From NCBI GenBank assembly GCA_964036045.1, contig OZ038378.1:171809285-171873284 (forward strand): a stretch of 64,000 bases of DNA, read 5' to 3'. Positions within the stretch are counted from its first letter, which is position 1; each line of letters starts with the position of its first letter. Of this stretch, positions 46,389 through 58,730 are shown one piece after another. A program made the translations under genes and the position numbers. Below the pieces are notes generated by a model. The model had not been told where the DNA came from, searched no databases, and saw only the letters and a program-made list of their open reading frames with translations. This DNA comes from Eutreptiella sp. 'Long Island Sound 2002'. Its lineage: Eukaryota > Euglenozoa > Euglenophyceae > Eutreptiales > Eutreptiaceae.

Positions 46389-47684
46389 GCAGTGCCCGCG
46401 GGACATGGGCAGGGCCACGGAGACACGGCGCCTTCGTAGCCCCCCATTCCGCTTCTCCCACTGTCTCCGGCCTTCTCTACGCAGACGTGCCACGAGCGCC
46501 TGTCAGATCAGAGCGGGTCCAGACGGGCCTCGGTCCCACTCGGACTGGCACAGGGCAAAGGGCTGGTGGCGAACGACACTCAGTTCCCCTGCCGGACACC
46601 CGTAGCACGTCTCCGCCACACTGGACTGTCAACGACCCTTCATAACGCTCCCCAACCGTCACACGCCATCCTCCACCTCCACAACCACCGACACCCCTCC
46701 CTCCCTCCCTCGACTCTCTGACCCCCCTCTCTCCTTCACATCCCCTTCCCCACCGTCTATCCCCTGCATGTGTGTTTGGACGTGTAATTCCGCACGGGAG
46801 GACACGGGAACGTGCATGAGAAAGTGGATGCATTGGCAACACATCGATATTTCCGTGGATGCTGCCGGCCTTCTTTCCTGTTTATTGTGCTTTTTTTTCG
46901 TGGGGCCTTTTCGCCTTCGGGTACGTGCAGACCCTCGTCGCTTGACCGTCGACCGCCTTTCAGTTGGCCCTTGAGTGCTGTCGGTTGAGCTCATGGCTGC
47001 GTCACGTGCGGACTATCTGCCGCGGCTCCGCAGGGCATGCAGCCCCAGCGTGCGTCACGGCACTGTTCGATACCTTGCTTTTCTTGCACATTTAACGCGC
47101 AAACCAGTGATCTCTTCCCCTCGGAAGCAGCCACATGGGAGAGAGTGGTGTTGTATGTATGTCGCAAGGCATATCTTATGGGGGGAGGATGCTTTCCCCT
47201 TTGCTTAAGTCAATTTATCGTTCCTTCGGTGGCCCCGACCGCCGCCTATCGTCAACGGACGTCTGCACATCTTTAACCCCGTTTGCTTTTGTTTCTAACC
47301 ATCAATCACCGCCAACCTTTTTCTTCACTGGACAGGAGTGACGCTGATTTCCGAGGAGTGCGGGTTGCATGGCTGGCAGGTGTCCCCAACACGAGGGGGT
47401 TCCAAACACTGCACACCTAACCGTGCCTCTGTGGGGGGTCAAACCACGTGTCCACCTGCGCAGTAAGTCATTGAACAGTGCCCCCCCCCCCCCCCCGCTT
47501 AACCGAGGTCCAACCCAAAGTTCCTCTGTGTGTTGATCAAATTTTACAAATGACAAAATGGTCCCGGCCATGTTTTGTACGCAGACCCTTGAGCCTCAGG
47601 CCTCTCCCTCCTCCCTCCCGTTCCAGCACACGTCTGGGTGAGCTCTCAAACAGTGTCTCCCAGTTCTGGTTTTTTGTGCCACAG
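46389..47684. other. 3' flank and intergenic stretch
   Basis: The first few hundred bases, CT-rich, are the likely 3' untranslated region of the coiled-coil gene. A C16 run lies at 47480-47495. No gene recognised. Confidence 0.4.
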
Positions 47685-47796
47685 TCCTCTGCTGGGACGG
47701 CACAACACAATGTCAGTCCTCTCCTTTCTGGATCACTTGGGGGCAGACCCTTGGACGTGCGCAACTCCGCGTTTCCTTCACCAGTCAGCCGTGACG
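47685..47796 (+). CDS. Possible exon with good splice sites
   Basis: Acceptor TTTGTGCCACAG and donor GACG|GTAGGT enclose 112 bases. More than one frame is open (for example SSAGTAQHNVSPLLSGSLGG), so the product cannot be chosen. Confidence 0.35.
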
Positions 47797-50700
47797 GTAG
47801 GTGTCGAGCTCAGGTATTGGCTGGCCGTCACCATGCCAATCCCACAGCGATTCACAGTGCGCGCCCTTGTGCAAACCACATATGATACACAATCTAGCCT
47901 CACCTGGGTGACTGCGTTTGGTTTGTAAGCCATCTCTCCGCCACCCTGCACAGGGCCACCCCGACAGCCGTGTGGGCCTGGGTGCGCCCATGTGGTGTGG
48001 CCAGAGCAGCGCTTTACTCTTTCGGGGAAGGGGGGTGATGTTAATGTCACATTTGCATGTTTTTTTTGTATCAGTACTGCACCTCTGTTGGTGACCCCAC
48101 CTTCTTGTGATTTGCGCTGTGTGTATTTGTTGCTCCGCTGTGTAACCAGAAACCTGAACTAGGCACAGGACCAACCACTCCGATGCCCCCCCTCGCCCCC
48201 CCACCCCATCCACTGGAGGACTGGAGCAGCAATGGTAGCATCTTGGGGTGTGGATCCAACCCTGGTCCAGCCATTGTTTCCGATCAAGTCATAGCCATGA
48301 CAGTCAACTCGCCACAGGCCTGGATGCAGGGTCTCTGAATTCTCAGCTGTAGGAGTTGCTTAGAGGACCGCCCAGCAAATGTGGCCATTTAAAGACCGGG
48401 GCTGAATGAGGCAAAGTATCCTGCCCCCTAGTCCAAGCTATGCCCACATGCCAAACAGTATTTGCGCCTCCTGTAGCTCAGACCAGGCATAGCTTGGTGT
48501 GGTACACTGCATGTATCACATAAAAACACCAATACAATTGCAACTGTGAGCCATAACATGCATGGTGTCCCTTTTCCTGAGGACTGTAGAACGCCACCAG
48601 CTTGGGGGATTCCCTCCATGTGCTCGAAAGGGCTCGTGGTAGCAGATACATTTTCCCCATTCATATACCTTTGGAACACATGTCTACCAGGTGCAGATCA
48701 AGAATGTTCCTTGTTGCAGCCAAATGCTAGACGCAGGTGGGTTCTGTGACTCAGAACAGCAAAAATGGTGCCAAATGGGCGAAGAAACGTCGATCAAATC
48801 ACAGTGGAAGCACTGTGAGTCAGTTAACAGCTGAAACCGCGTGTCTATCAATCGTCAGTCATTCCTGACTCTGACAAATTGGGACCAGATTACAAGTAGG
48901 TCCCCAAGTGGTACAGTACCCCCCCCCCCCCCCTCCTCCTGGATGCGGCACACTTGTTGATGGTGAGCGAGGACAGTGATGTGGTGGGGATGAAGGCCGT
49001 ACCACAAACTCCTCAAGGTCTGCGGGCTATGTATGGCTACATCACCCCTGCCTTCTCGGGGTCCCCATAGTGGGGTGAGTTCAATATGGGGGATGGAAAA
49101 TGGGTAAAAAGGGTTGACATTGGGCAACAAAGGGTGACAATTCAAATGTGCCACATCCCAAATGCATAGGAAGCTAAAAAAAAACCCCAATATGGAACCA
49201 AAAACTTGTCAAAAGGGGCCAAAAGTAGGGTCCGAGTATTTGCCGACATCCAAAACTTCACACTCTGTGGGCACTGCGTGCACGGCATTCCCCTACACTG
49301 AACCCCATGGTGGGGTGTTGTAAAAAGGATGTCATGTGGATTTGTGACATGTTTTGGTGATGGGTTACTTAGCCATCATTTGTCTCACTGGGCACCCCAA
49401 GATAGCACCGGTTAGGTTGGTTAGGTTGGCCTCGCCACTTTGGGGATCCCGAGGTAGCAGGGGTTATGAAGCCATTGTTTGCCTCCTTTTTCCTTTCTCG
49501 TTTTTCAAAAAAAATTGCAGGCAAAGAGTGTTGAGGAGCGACATGATACCCCAACCAATGGTTGAGTGGATGGCAGCCCCCTAGCCCCCGCAACCCCTGC
49601 CGCCCAAGCAACTGGGCCTTTATAGCAAACTCCCCGCCTTAGCTATATGTTGGCTCAGAATCACCACCGCCCTCCCCTTCACCCTATTCACGGTCCCCAT
49701 CACCCAAGAGACCACGGACAGCGCGTTCCCTGCGCTCCGAGTCAAGGGACACCTCATCACCGCCTCCAAGAGCAAAGCCACGGGCACTGAAACACTCAAA
49801 GCAGGCCGACTTTACAAGGCTGCGTGATTTGTTCATAGGGATAGTGGAGTACCAAGTTGAAGGCAGTTTCGTTGTTCTCATGTGGGCTTTGCTGCTTCGC
49901 TGTGCAACCAGTCAGGTGACAGGTATTCTTGGGTGAGTATCCCGGCCTCTTTGTGTGTGCAGTATGCACACAGTGCAACAACTTGGCCTAGGGTTCATAC
50001 GATCCCTGGCCCCATTGGCGTAATTTTTCACTGACCCTTCCCGTCAAGGTTAAGTGTTAGTTTGCAGTTGATTACCAGCGAACGGGTCTCAAGTGCTTCC
50101 CGTGGTCCCAGCTTTCAATAACACACAGAAGACAATGGTGCATAAACTACTAGAGGTTATATTGAAGTGCGGGAAGCTCTGAATGCATATTTAGCACACT
50201 GAGGGCTGGACAGTAGTATCTGAGATGATTGCTGCTTTTGAGTAAGGCAGAGTACCACAAGGGCAGCCCCCCCCCCCCCCCAGGCAATGGGATCCGCCAG
50301 CCCGTCAATCACGTATCTGCGAGCTAAACAAAAAGCCTTGCAACGGAAGAAAGCAGGTCAAAACGTTTTGTAAGGAATGGGCCTGAGCTGATGCCGGTGC
50401 CCATGTATTGAGACAGACACCGTGGCGTGTGCACCGATCCCGAAACAGTTGTGTTGTAAAAGAAATTAGGGGCTTGCAAAAAAATTTCAAAACGTGAGCC
50501 CAAACTGTGCGTGGAGCCACACTTTGGGGGTGGGTAGGCAATACGCCCCCAAGTCGGGCGGTTGGGCCAGATGTTCCAAACAGCACACACCAGACTCCAC
50601 ACACAGCAAACGCTGTGTCTGAAGAGATATTCCCCGGGCGCACCCCTGGTAACCCCCAGGTAAACCGGGGAGGGGGGAATATGGTTGAATTTGGGGCACT

Positions 50701-51290
50701 CGGGTGAGACCCAATTAAGGTGAGGTAAGTGAAGGCGTAGGTGTGGAAGACTAACCTTGTTGGAAGGCTAACCTGTGGAAGACTAACCTTGTTGGGGGCA
50801 AGGGGGGGTTGGAGAAAGCTGTATAAAGGGGTTGTGTGGTTCCCAGCACGTGGGCATGGTGTGGGTGGATGCTAGGGGAGCCTACGAGGGAGCGTTAGCG
50901 CGTAGGGAGCGTTAGCGTGCAGGGCGCGTAGGGCAACTTTTTGGGCTATTTCCGATCCCTACCACTGTGGGACCCCTAAGAAGGCAGCGGTTATGTAGCC
51001 AATCCGCCCATTTTTGGGTCCATGAGAACGCAGGGGTTAGGTAGCTAGGTCCGATTTTGTCCCCGTGGGTCCTAGGGCGCCAACCCAGCGGCCTATGGGT
51101 ACCATGCATTTGAAGGGGTTACAATCACTCAGGGACTCAGTTTGGGGAAATCATCATAGAAGTAGCGCGCAGGGTGTGCGCAGGGCAAACACTCCCCCTA
51201 CTGTCCACACACAAGAGGGGGGTGATTTTTCACATGCTGAGAAGCACAAATTTGGTTGTCTGACGAAACATACTTCTTCTCCCCCCACAG
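47797..51290. other. Long stretch without a supportable gene; short repeated motif
   Basis: Probably intergenic or intronic. C14 runs lie at 48920-48933 and 50268-50281. A short motif GGCAGCGGTTATGTAGCC or AACGCAGGGGTTAGGTAGC after GGG.CC occurs near 49443, 50968 and 51017, inverted near 49025-49068. GTGGAAGACTAACCTTGTTGG is doubled at 50743 and 50773 (20-base core quoted in part). No gene. Confidence 0.4.
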
Positions 51291-51445
51291 CCTATGGAAG
51301 ATCCATTGCCATAGAAGACCTCAAGACATGTAGCCGAGAGGTTGTGGACAGGTTGGAAGTTGATGCATGGGATTACAACAAAGAGCTGGTGGTGCAAACA
51401 TCAAACAACTCGGTTTCGGGTGTTTTCACCGTTCAGCTCCTGCAT
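51291..51445 (+). CDS. Internal exon, unknown protein
   Basis: A C-rich acceptor (TTCTCCCCCCACAG) and donor CTGCAT|GTGTGA enclose YGRSIAIEDLKTCSREVVDR, LEVDAWDYNKELVVQTSNNS, VSGVFTVQLLH. Alternating charged and hydrophobic residues resemble a folded extracytoplasmic or cytosolic domain. Two bases precede the first codon and it ends in phase 0. No family recognised. Confidence 0.5.
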
Positions 51446-52315
51446 GTGTGAGAAGTTTTTAAATTTTTGTGGAAACTTGGGGGGAAACTAAAGTCATGCA
51501 AATAACATTAGTTCTGCCACGGGGGATACGGGAGATCAGGACACTTATGTGAGAGGGGCAGAGCTGAACTGAAGTGTGTTCTGGGGAGGTCGGGACTCTT
51601 TACTGAACTAATACAGAATACCGTTAACAACAACAGAAAAAGGGGGGCACAGAGGACAAATGTGCCAACAGTGGACCATGTGTGACACACCAGCCTCCAG
51701 CTTGTGCCTTTCAAAGCATCATCAATTCTCTGACAGCCATAAACACCCCAGTTCAACAGCAATCTACCGTCTGCACCTCCTATCAACCCCAATTTCCGAA
51801 AAATGCTGAGCACGGTTTTCTTGCGGCGCCTGTCCGCCTGCGGTATGACATTGTTGTAATTGCAGAAATTGCCCTCACAGCAGGGACCATCTCAAGTGTG
51901 GTTTGTATTTGTACGTGCTGCGTGCAAGCTACGGTCCTGTCTACAGTTGGTGTAGGGACCGCATCAATGTGGGACTTTTTTGTAGCTTGGATGGGGGAAG
52001 GGGTTATCTTTTCATATTGTTGAGGTTCCCTTGGGTCCTGGTGAAGAATTTTGGATACCCGTATTTCCTTACCTAGCCGGAACACAACACAATGGTTCAA
52101 GCCCATTGGACTTTCAAAATGTTTCCTGGGCTATTAATGACTCAGTTGTGCAGACGGGTCGCAAGTCATGGAATGCCACAACTGCCCATTAACATTCAGA
52201 GAAGCACGTCATGGTGCCATGGCGACAAGTGGATTAGATATGTGTGCGCCAAGAAAGTTGCATTGCTTCTTGCCATCCTCAGACCTGCCAGGCTTTGTTC
52301 TAATGCTATCACCAG
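51446..52315. other. Intronic or intergenic stretch
   Basis: 51926-51970 is a diverged solitary copy of the 55-bp internal repeat of the 22-kb poly-C element. No gene seen. Confidence 0.4.
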
Positions 52316-52641
52316 CCTCCAGGACCCCCCGTTTGCCCTTGATTGTGGGCTTTGTCCTCGCAGCCGCCGTTGGTGTGTGCATCGGCCTGTCTCTAAGTCC
52401 CACTGCGCCCGACACCGCCGTGCTGTATGCCTTGACAACTGCCACCGCGCCCCCGCTTGTAGCCCCTCGCAGCCTAGTGCTGAGGGATGGCAGTGCGCCA
52501 GCAAGCCCCTCCAGGGCTGCGGCTTTGCGTGCACTACATGCACCACGCCCCCTACATTCTACCGTACGCGATATGGAGCTGCCAGCACTGGAACTGCGTC
52601 CCGACAGCCCTCCTTCTCCAACGACTGCATATTTGTTGCAG
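52316..52641 (+). CDS. Probable exon with one membrane segment
   Basis: Possible acceptor GCTATCACCAG and donor TTGCAG|GTGTCG. Reads SRTPRLPLIVGFVLAAAVGV, CIGLSLSPTAPDTAVLYALT, then an Ala/Pro/Arg-rich segment ending SPPSPTTAYLLQ. The LPLIVGFVLAAAVGVCIGLSL stretch is a good transmembrane helix. Third positions favour G/C. A 329-codon frame overlapping in another phase is Cys/Pro-rich and unlikely. Might be the N-terminal region of a membrane protein. Confidence 0.45.
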
Positions 52642-54083
52642 GTGTCGATGGGTGTCATGTCAGGTCAACCAGCATCGTCCGGCCAATCAACGTGGTCCAC
52701 GTGAGACCTCAAGCTACCATCTTAGTCCCCCCCCCCCCCCCTTATGAGTCCCACATCGGGGGCCTGGGATTGACTGCCTGTGAAGCCTGTCCGCACTGCA
52801 GGGGCGCGGGCGCCCCCGAGGGAGAGGCCTGCAATTGGGAGCAGTGGGCAAACACACCACCTTCACGCACAAAATTGCACTCCCGCCCAAGTGACCTCAA
52901 AGGCATGGCACTTGACACAGGTTGGTTTACGCCTCAACCAACCAACAGATGGCGTGCCCTCTGGACAGGGCCCTGCCCAGGCGTCTACGGCTCAACCTCC
53001 CTTGAGGATCAACACCCACACTCCCTGCCCCCTCCCTCCCACCGTGTCGTGGGGGTTGGTGTGCCGGCACACGCCCATTGAGACACAAGTGGGGCAGGTC
53101 ATCAGGGTCTGGTCGGTTTGTGCATGTCACGATGGACATGTGGCACGGCTCCAGGAAACCTACAGTGCACTAAGACAACAGAGTACTCCAGAAGCGTCCA
53201 GAAGCGTCCCAGGGGCAGCAGTATGAGGGGCTCCATGCAAGACAGAACGCACTCGGCGCCATTGGGACTAGAGATAGGGGTAGCTTGGGACTGCTGGCGC
53301 TGGGGAGGGGTCGGTGCTGGGGCTGCACTCATGTGGGGACGAAGAGGGCTATGCAATTGGCTGATGAGGACAAGAAAAACACTCTACGCCATGCACTCCG
53401 CGTATCAAATGGATTCAGGCAGGCAGACCTTTGGCGCAGGTTGCAGTGCAACACACTGTCCGGTGCACACACAGTGCAAGTCTCAACGTGTCACAAGGCA
53501 CTTTCCATTTGAAATCCACCCCCCCCCCCCCCCCAGCCAGCTCAATTGGTCATTTTTTCAATTTGCCTCTTCTGTCTGTTTATGTTTCTGCTCCTGTTTC
53601 CGCATGTCTGTTTCCAAACGCCATTGTGTTCAAAAGGTGATAATGTCTGGTACCATACCTGGACACTCGGTGACAAGGGTCTGGAGAGTGTTGTTCATCC
53701 CTCACCTTCTGGGCCTCAGTTTCTGCACATTAGGTATTCCCAGGGCAATGGCCCATGCGAATGCCAGTGTGCCCTTGCAATCCACCCCTGCCCCGCCTTG
53801 GGGGGGGAGCGGGATCGTCGTTTGGGTGTGGTCCGCGGGGGGATGGGGGGTGGGAACCATCGCTAGGGGCGCGCGCAAGACGGGGGCGCAGGGTATGTTT
53901 GATTAGATTCCATGATCCGCGATTCATATGTCTGACATTTACTTGTCTGACAAACGCAAGTGCACAGCAGCCCCACATACCCCCACATACCATGTCATAT
54001 ATCAAAGCCCATGACCCTCACCGTTTCCTTGGGGTACATCGTCTCATGGTCTGTCACTCCCACAGCCGTCCTCACTTCCACAG
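52642..54083. other. Stretch without a supportable gene
   Basis: C13 (52729-52741) and C16 (53519-53534) runs; a CCCTTGCAATCC word at 53773 echoes 5.6 kb. Open frames are Pro/Cys-rich and unconvincing. Confidence 0.4.
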
Positions 54084-54560
54084 GTTGGATCCACGGCCTT
54101 GGCATGGGCTTCAGTAGTTTTCGCAACGGCTCTTTCGATTTTTGGGTATAGGACTGCGGTGCAATGGGCACTGCGCCCCTCCTGCAATGCTGCGGTTTCT
54201 ACTGTTGCTATGGCTGCGACCACCGGTGTGCCTTTGCCATGTGCATGTCCCTGCCCTCCCTGCCTGTGCACTGTCCATGCTTCCGAGGTCTGATGGAGCC
54301 CCCAATGTTTGCACAGACCATGCTTGAACAAGATGCTGCACCCACCAATTGAAGGTTGCATTGTGGGGGATGATTCGCTGCTTGGGAGGTGGTTGCTGTC
54401 AGTACGCACGCTCGCCCTGACCTTTGTAGCGTACGTCTTGCTCAGTACATGCACTTTTGTGATCTTTCTCATCTGCACTCCTGTGTATGGCAGTACTGTT
54501 CACCTTGCCCACCTGGTGGTTCTGACGTTCATTTCTTCTGCCGCCGGCAATGTTGGAGAT
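54084..54560 (+). CDS. Two possible exons with membrane segments
   Basis: Exon 54084-54287 (acceptor TTCCACAG, donor GAG|GTCTGA, 68 codons, phase 0) reads VGSTALAWASVVFATALSIF, GYRTAVQWALRPSCNAAVST and a Cys-rich end. A second open segment from 54403 (acceptor GCTGTCAG) reads RTLALTFVAYVLLSTCTFVI, FLICTPVYGSTVHLAHLVVL, TFISSAAGNVG, with two hydrophobic helices; its 3' end is uncertain. Both suggest a polytopic membrane protein, perhaps shared with exons at 52.3, 57.2 or 60.3 kb. No transporter or receptor family was recognised. Confidence 0.4.
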
Positions 54561-55330
54561 ACTGAGGAACCACGGAGGAACATAAACGGCCAAAGGAGAA
54601 GAAGATGTGCAAGGCATCCACCTGCAATCACCAGAATCCGTCCAAAGTCCGTCAGGAAATGATAGCAACCATCTAGAGTCCACCAGGAAATAACAGCAAC
54701 CATCCAGGGTCCAAACATTGATGCACGCAAAACAACAGTGGTGCAAAATCAATCGCAAATTTTTATGTTTTCTGGGCTCTGCACTTATGCAAATTCAACG
54801 TTCACAAAATTGAATCACAGCTACTCGTATCTGCAAACCCGCCAAACACTGGGTGGCCCCAAACAATACCCTCACGTAGCGAAAAATGAACACACCACAC
54901 CACATAGCCCACACCCCCACCCCAACCCCCCTTTTTTGAATTTTGGTGTGGAGGGCGTTTGAAGCATGTTATCCGATTTCTGAGAAGCCCCCCCCCCCCC
55001 CCGTGATCGGTTTGATCTGATAGGTGGACAGTGCATCATACTGATCAAGGACAGGCTGATGATCTCCTCACTTGTAGAGCAGCCTTACCCAACCGTCCAG
55101 ACTGTGGTCATCCCCAGCAAGGATCCGATCACGGGTGTGCACAGGACTGCAGGACAACTGCTAACTCCCTCCCTCCGTATGAGATCATGTGGCTCAGCTG
55201 CCATGGCAATATGATGCCTGACCAGAGGTGCACAGTTCAATCTTCGATGGAGCATGAATGATAACATTGAGCTGTCCCAGGTGCCGGGGTGATGTCCTTG
55301 GCGAACCTGCGAGCCGGAAGGGATTAATAA
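54561..55330. other. Stretch without a supportable gene
   Basis: AACAGCAACCATC.AGAGTCCACCAGGAAA-type words recur at 54655-54715 (short imperfect repeat of about 30 bp). C14 at 54989-55002. No gene. Confidence 0.4.
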
Positions 55331-55418
55331 CGGTTTGCTGGTGATCCCAGACATCGAGCGGGTATTGCACCTCGACGGTTTGCTGGTGATCCCAGACATC
55401 GAGCGGGTATTGCACCTG
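55331..55418. repeat. Perfect 45-bp tandem duplication
   Basis: CGGTTTGCTGGTGATCCCAG and the following 25 bases occur at 55331 and again at 55376 without a mismatch over the shared part. Confidence 0.9.
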
Positions 55419-55530
55419 TATCTCTGCCAACTCCGTCCCTCCGAAACTCCCTGCATGTGCAGTATGGTGCTTCGATTGAGTTCCCACTCCCCCATTGCTA
55501 CTTTCGCTCTTCTCTCTTCTCTCTCTCCAG

Positions 55531-55700
55531 GAGAAACTACGTCTGCAGCTGTGGAGAAAGCTCAGTCACAGGTGTGTCATAGTGCGGTTGTTGCCAAGTG
55601 GGATCGCACTACCGCATCCCACAAGCTGCATTTGCGTTCCAAGGGCAAATCAGCGCTGCAGTGCATTGCTATCCTATTGACAATCAGCACATGGCATTGA
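55531..55700 (+). CDS. Possible terminal exon, unknown protein
   Basis: A strong pyrimidine-rich acceptor (TTCTCTCTCTCCAG) opens GETTSAAVEKAQSQVCHSAV, VAKWDRTTASHKLHLRSKGK, SALQCIAILLTISTWH, stop at 55698-55700. The final 15 residues are hydrophobic. No family recognised. Confidence 0.4.
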
Positions 55701-56031
55701 GATACAGAGCCTGAATAGCCCTGCTGGAAAACTTCCTACCCGCTCTACCCCATCTATACACGCTGGGCGGTTGGGATACAGGACCGGCACACACTGTACT
55801 GCATCAGTATGGGTGGTGCTCCTGCATGGCCAGTATTGAAGGATGTTTATTTTAGGGTTGCGATGTTCTCCACTGAGATTTAGTGTGGGGTGCCATCATT
55901 GTGTAATGCAATCCTGTGCCGTATGAGCGCACTGTAGATGCCAAACCCGCAGATCCTGGGTGTTCTGTATGCCCCTCACGGACGTTTTGTTGATGCCAAC
56001 CATGCAGGTTGTGGGTCTGTTCTGTATGCAG

Positions 56032-56145
56032 GGATCTGGATGTGCTTGGGACCCTAAGGTGACCAGCCCAGATGAGACTGGAGCCTCCATCGCTGATGTT
56101 TACTTGTTTCCCTCTGATATGAGGCTGAGGGGGTCACGCTGCAGG
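56032..56145 (+). CDS. Possible exon, unknown protein
   Basis: After CTGTATGCAG the frame reads GSGCAWDPKVTSPDETGASI, ADVYLFPSDMRLRGSRC. Protein-like with acidic and aromatic residues. The 3' boundary is uncertain (a C14 run follows at 56170). Confidence 0.35.
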
Positions 56146-56680
56146 GTAACCCCCTCTCAAGACCTCGCAGCCCCCCCCCCCCCCCTGTAGGGCCCCAGTG
56201 AACAAAGGCCCCATGGAAGGACCCGTATACTCTACTACAGTACATAACCATTTAAGCATTTAACGCCCACTTCCAGCAACTAGGCAGAGAGCCTGCACCC
56301 CATCCCGACCTGGGTGTCCGCTTCAGGGGACCACCTCGTCAGGAGCACCAAAGGGAGGGGTCAACAGGGTGGCAAGCTGAACTCATCTGAATTGGTTTGT
56401 GCTCCCACAAGGCACCCAATGACACAGCTCCATGCCACGGACCACTGGCAAGGAGCAACAAGCCCGGGGCCTAACAGGGAATGCCAGGAGATCTCTGCAA
56501 GGGGGATGGGGGCAGGTGGGTTCGGGGCAGGTTCTTCACACCCGCCACCATTGGCAGCCGACCAAGCTTTGGAAGGTCCAGTGAGCTGCGTTTGGCAGGG
56601 AACTGGGAGACACCGTCAGGGTGAGGAGCAATGATGGGTGGGAACCCTTTGGCAACAAAGGCCCTGTTGGTACACTCCCT

Positions 56681-56732
<52 letters not shown>

Positions 56733-57208
56733 CAGACACGTCACGGACAGTAAGTCTGTCCATGATGGAGTCACGCTCTATATGCATCATTGGTTTCTGC
56801 TAGGCAGACGCATCTCCAACCAGGACCTGTGGGATGAGTTGTGGGGGTCCTATCCACCCGCACTGCGGTGACAGAGTGACAGAGTGGAAGCACGTCTGTA
56901 GTGGGGTTCTGGGTAACCAGCAGGCAGATCAGCTCACCAATTAGGGGCGCCTACGGCACCAAGGACACTTGCAGTTTATGAGGGAGCTGGAGACGCAGCA
57001 AGGGCTAGCTCCAATGTCACTTGCCTGATTCCACCATCTAATGCCTCACCTAGTTTGTTTTCTCTTTCTCCAATTGCTTTTTTTATGCTCCTTGGTTGGA
57101 TGATTGGCGGCTGGTTAGGCCAGCAAGGGGGACACGAAAGCTTGCTCATGCCCTCCCTCCCTACTCTTGTTACGCAACCCTGCTGCTGTCTAGTTTTTTT
57201 CGCTGCAG
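56146..57208. repeat. Non-coding stretch with (CA)19 microsatellite
   Basis: The CA repeat spans 56694-56731. 56300-56345 resembles a word of repeat family A (GGTGTCCGCTTCAGGGGACC against 32.35 kb). No gene before the exon at 57209; a hydrophobic frame at 57055-57130 (IAFFMLLGWMIGGWLGQQGG) is possibly coding. Confidence 0.5.
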
Positions 57209-57330
57209 TGTTTGTGCGGCTGGCTAAGTTCGCTACGGGGTTTGTTGACCTCCGTACCCAACAGGGCATATCCGGCGGCCGCCGAGGCGGATTAATTGAA
57301 CCGGGTGAGGGCGGAGACACTCCTGTGTGA
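57209..57330 (+). CDS. Probable terminal exon with membrane segment and charged tail
   Basis: Acceptor TTTCGCTGCAG; reads VFVRLAKFATGFVDLRTQQG, ISGGRRGGLIEPGEGGDTPV, stop at 57328-57330. Composition shifts to GC-rich third positions at the acceptor. The Gly/Glu-rich end looks like a cytoplasmic tail. The preceding in-frame DNA is also hydrophobic, so the exon could start earlier. Confidence 0.45.
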
Positions 57331-57511
57331 GCGGTTAGAAAGAGGAACAGGCATAGCGCAACAGGAACACACTTGGTTGCCAAGTGTGGTGACCAAGGAT
57401 TGAGCCCGTTGCCAGGCGGTCCAAGAGGACCCGTCTGTGAGGCGCCATGCACACGCACTCCACTTCTTGTCGGTGATTACCAAAGGCTTGGGGTGCATTG
57501 TGCGCACACGC

Positions 57512-57924
57512 AGCGCCGTAAACGTGGGGCGCACATGTGCAAAAAGTGCCGTAAACACCATGGAGGTTTCTATTAAGTGTAGGGATTGCCAAAGGGGGGA
57601 TAGTAGGCGGTTCAGCACATTTCTAACGTAAGCGTTTACGGCGCCAACGCCGTAAATAGTCGGGAGTATCGGAGGGGAAGCGGTCAGGAAGCAGGGATGT
57701 TCGAACCCCTAGAGACTACACCCCTCCTTGGATCCCTGTCTGACGGAGAAGGGCAAAGATGGACAAATTGGGAGGAACCTGCATAGTTCTCTTGTTGCAT
57801 CATGCTGATATGGGGGCGAACTCAAAAGCTTTCCACACAAGCCTACCGGGACACACCTGTGAACACCGCCAATGGGCAGGGGGGGATCATTGTGGGTACG
57901 CATTTACGGCGCTGGCGCCGTAAA
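57512..57924. repeat. GGCGCCGTAAA palindromes
   Basis: TTTACGGCG-CCAA-CGCCGTAAA at 57635-57656 and TTTACGGCGC-TG-GCGCCGTAAA at 57903-57924 are 22-bp hairpins with 9-10 bp arms. Single arms (GCGCCGTAAAC, GTGCCGTAAAC) occur near 57512 and 57546. The spaced inverted arms could be the ends of a miniature element or protein-binding dyads. No gene in between. Confidence 0.7.
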
Positions 57925-58729
57925 ATGAGAGAGGGTAATTTCTGATGATTATCGTGACAATGGGGTTTTTGTGGCAGTGCCCTTCACCAACACCAGCCCA
58001 AAAATTTCCGGGTGCATCTAAACACGGTGACAAATGTTAAAACTGCAAACTGCACAAACTGCCATATGCAGGGGTCATGAAAATATGGGGGTGATCTAAA
58101 AAGGTTTCCACACCACCTGAAGAGGATCCAACAGTTGAAATGGTTAGGTTGTCTTTTTGGGGGTGGTTTGAAACGGATGCATGCCCAGGGCAAAGTTTGC
58201 CGTCGCCTTGTGTCATTGTGCATTGCAGGACCCACTGTGTTCTGCGCCCCTTCACATACAAGCCTGCCACTGACTCATGATCCAAGGGTTGGTGTTCTAG
58301 GAGTATTAGGGCCCGAGGCCTAACCCTCATCTGATTGCAAAACCCAAACTGTCCCCTAGAATCGTTGCAGGAAATTTGTAGTGACAAGGGTGCAGCTAGC
58401 CCCCCCCCCCCCCCCCACCCACCCCCCATCTCATCCAACCTCCTCCCCACCCCACCCAGCACCAATACTCCGAACCACCCCTGAGACGGCGCACTCAGAG
58501 GCATCGGACAGCAACACGGCCTCCACGCTAACGTGCAGCACTGAGGGCTACCGTTGTGCCACGCCGTGATTCTTGGGGGGGGATTATGTGGTGCACATAT
58601 TTGCACACATTTTGCGCATATTTCTCACATGTTGCATGTCATGTGTCACAGTTATTGTACATCTCTTTGCATTTTCCGTTTGCTCAATACGGAATCCCCA
58701 AAGTCCCCAACTCATGATGACTATTTGTC
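57925..58729. other. Stretch without a supportable gene
   Basis: C17 at 58400-58416. A short frame before 58567 (ETAHSEASDSNTASTLTC) is Ser/Thr-rich and uncertain. Confidence 0.4.
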
Positions 58730-58730
58730 G

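Noticed and set aside
52092-53081. 329-codon plus-strand frame
   Set aside because: Cys/Pro/Arg-rich without domain character and crosses a C13 run; the overlapping frame with a membrane helix is more protein-like.
55085-55495. Antisense frame containing a repeated peptide
   Set aside because: The peptide repeat only reflects the 45-bp DNA duplication at 55331-55418.
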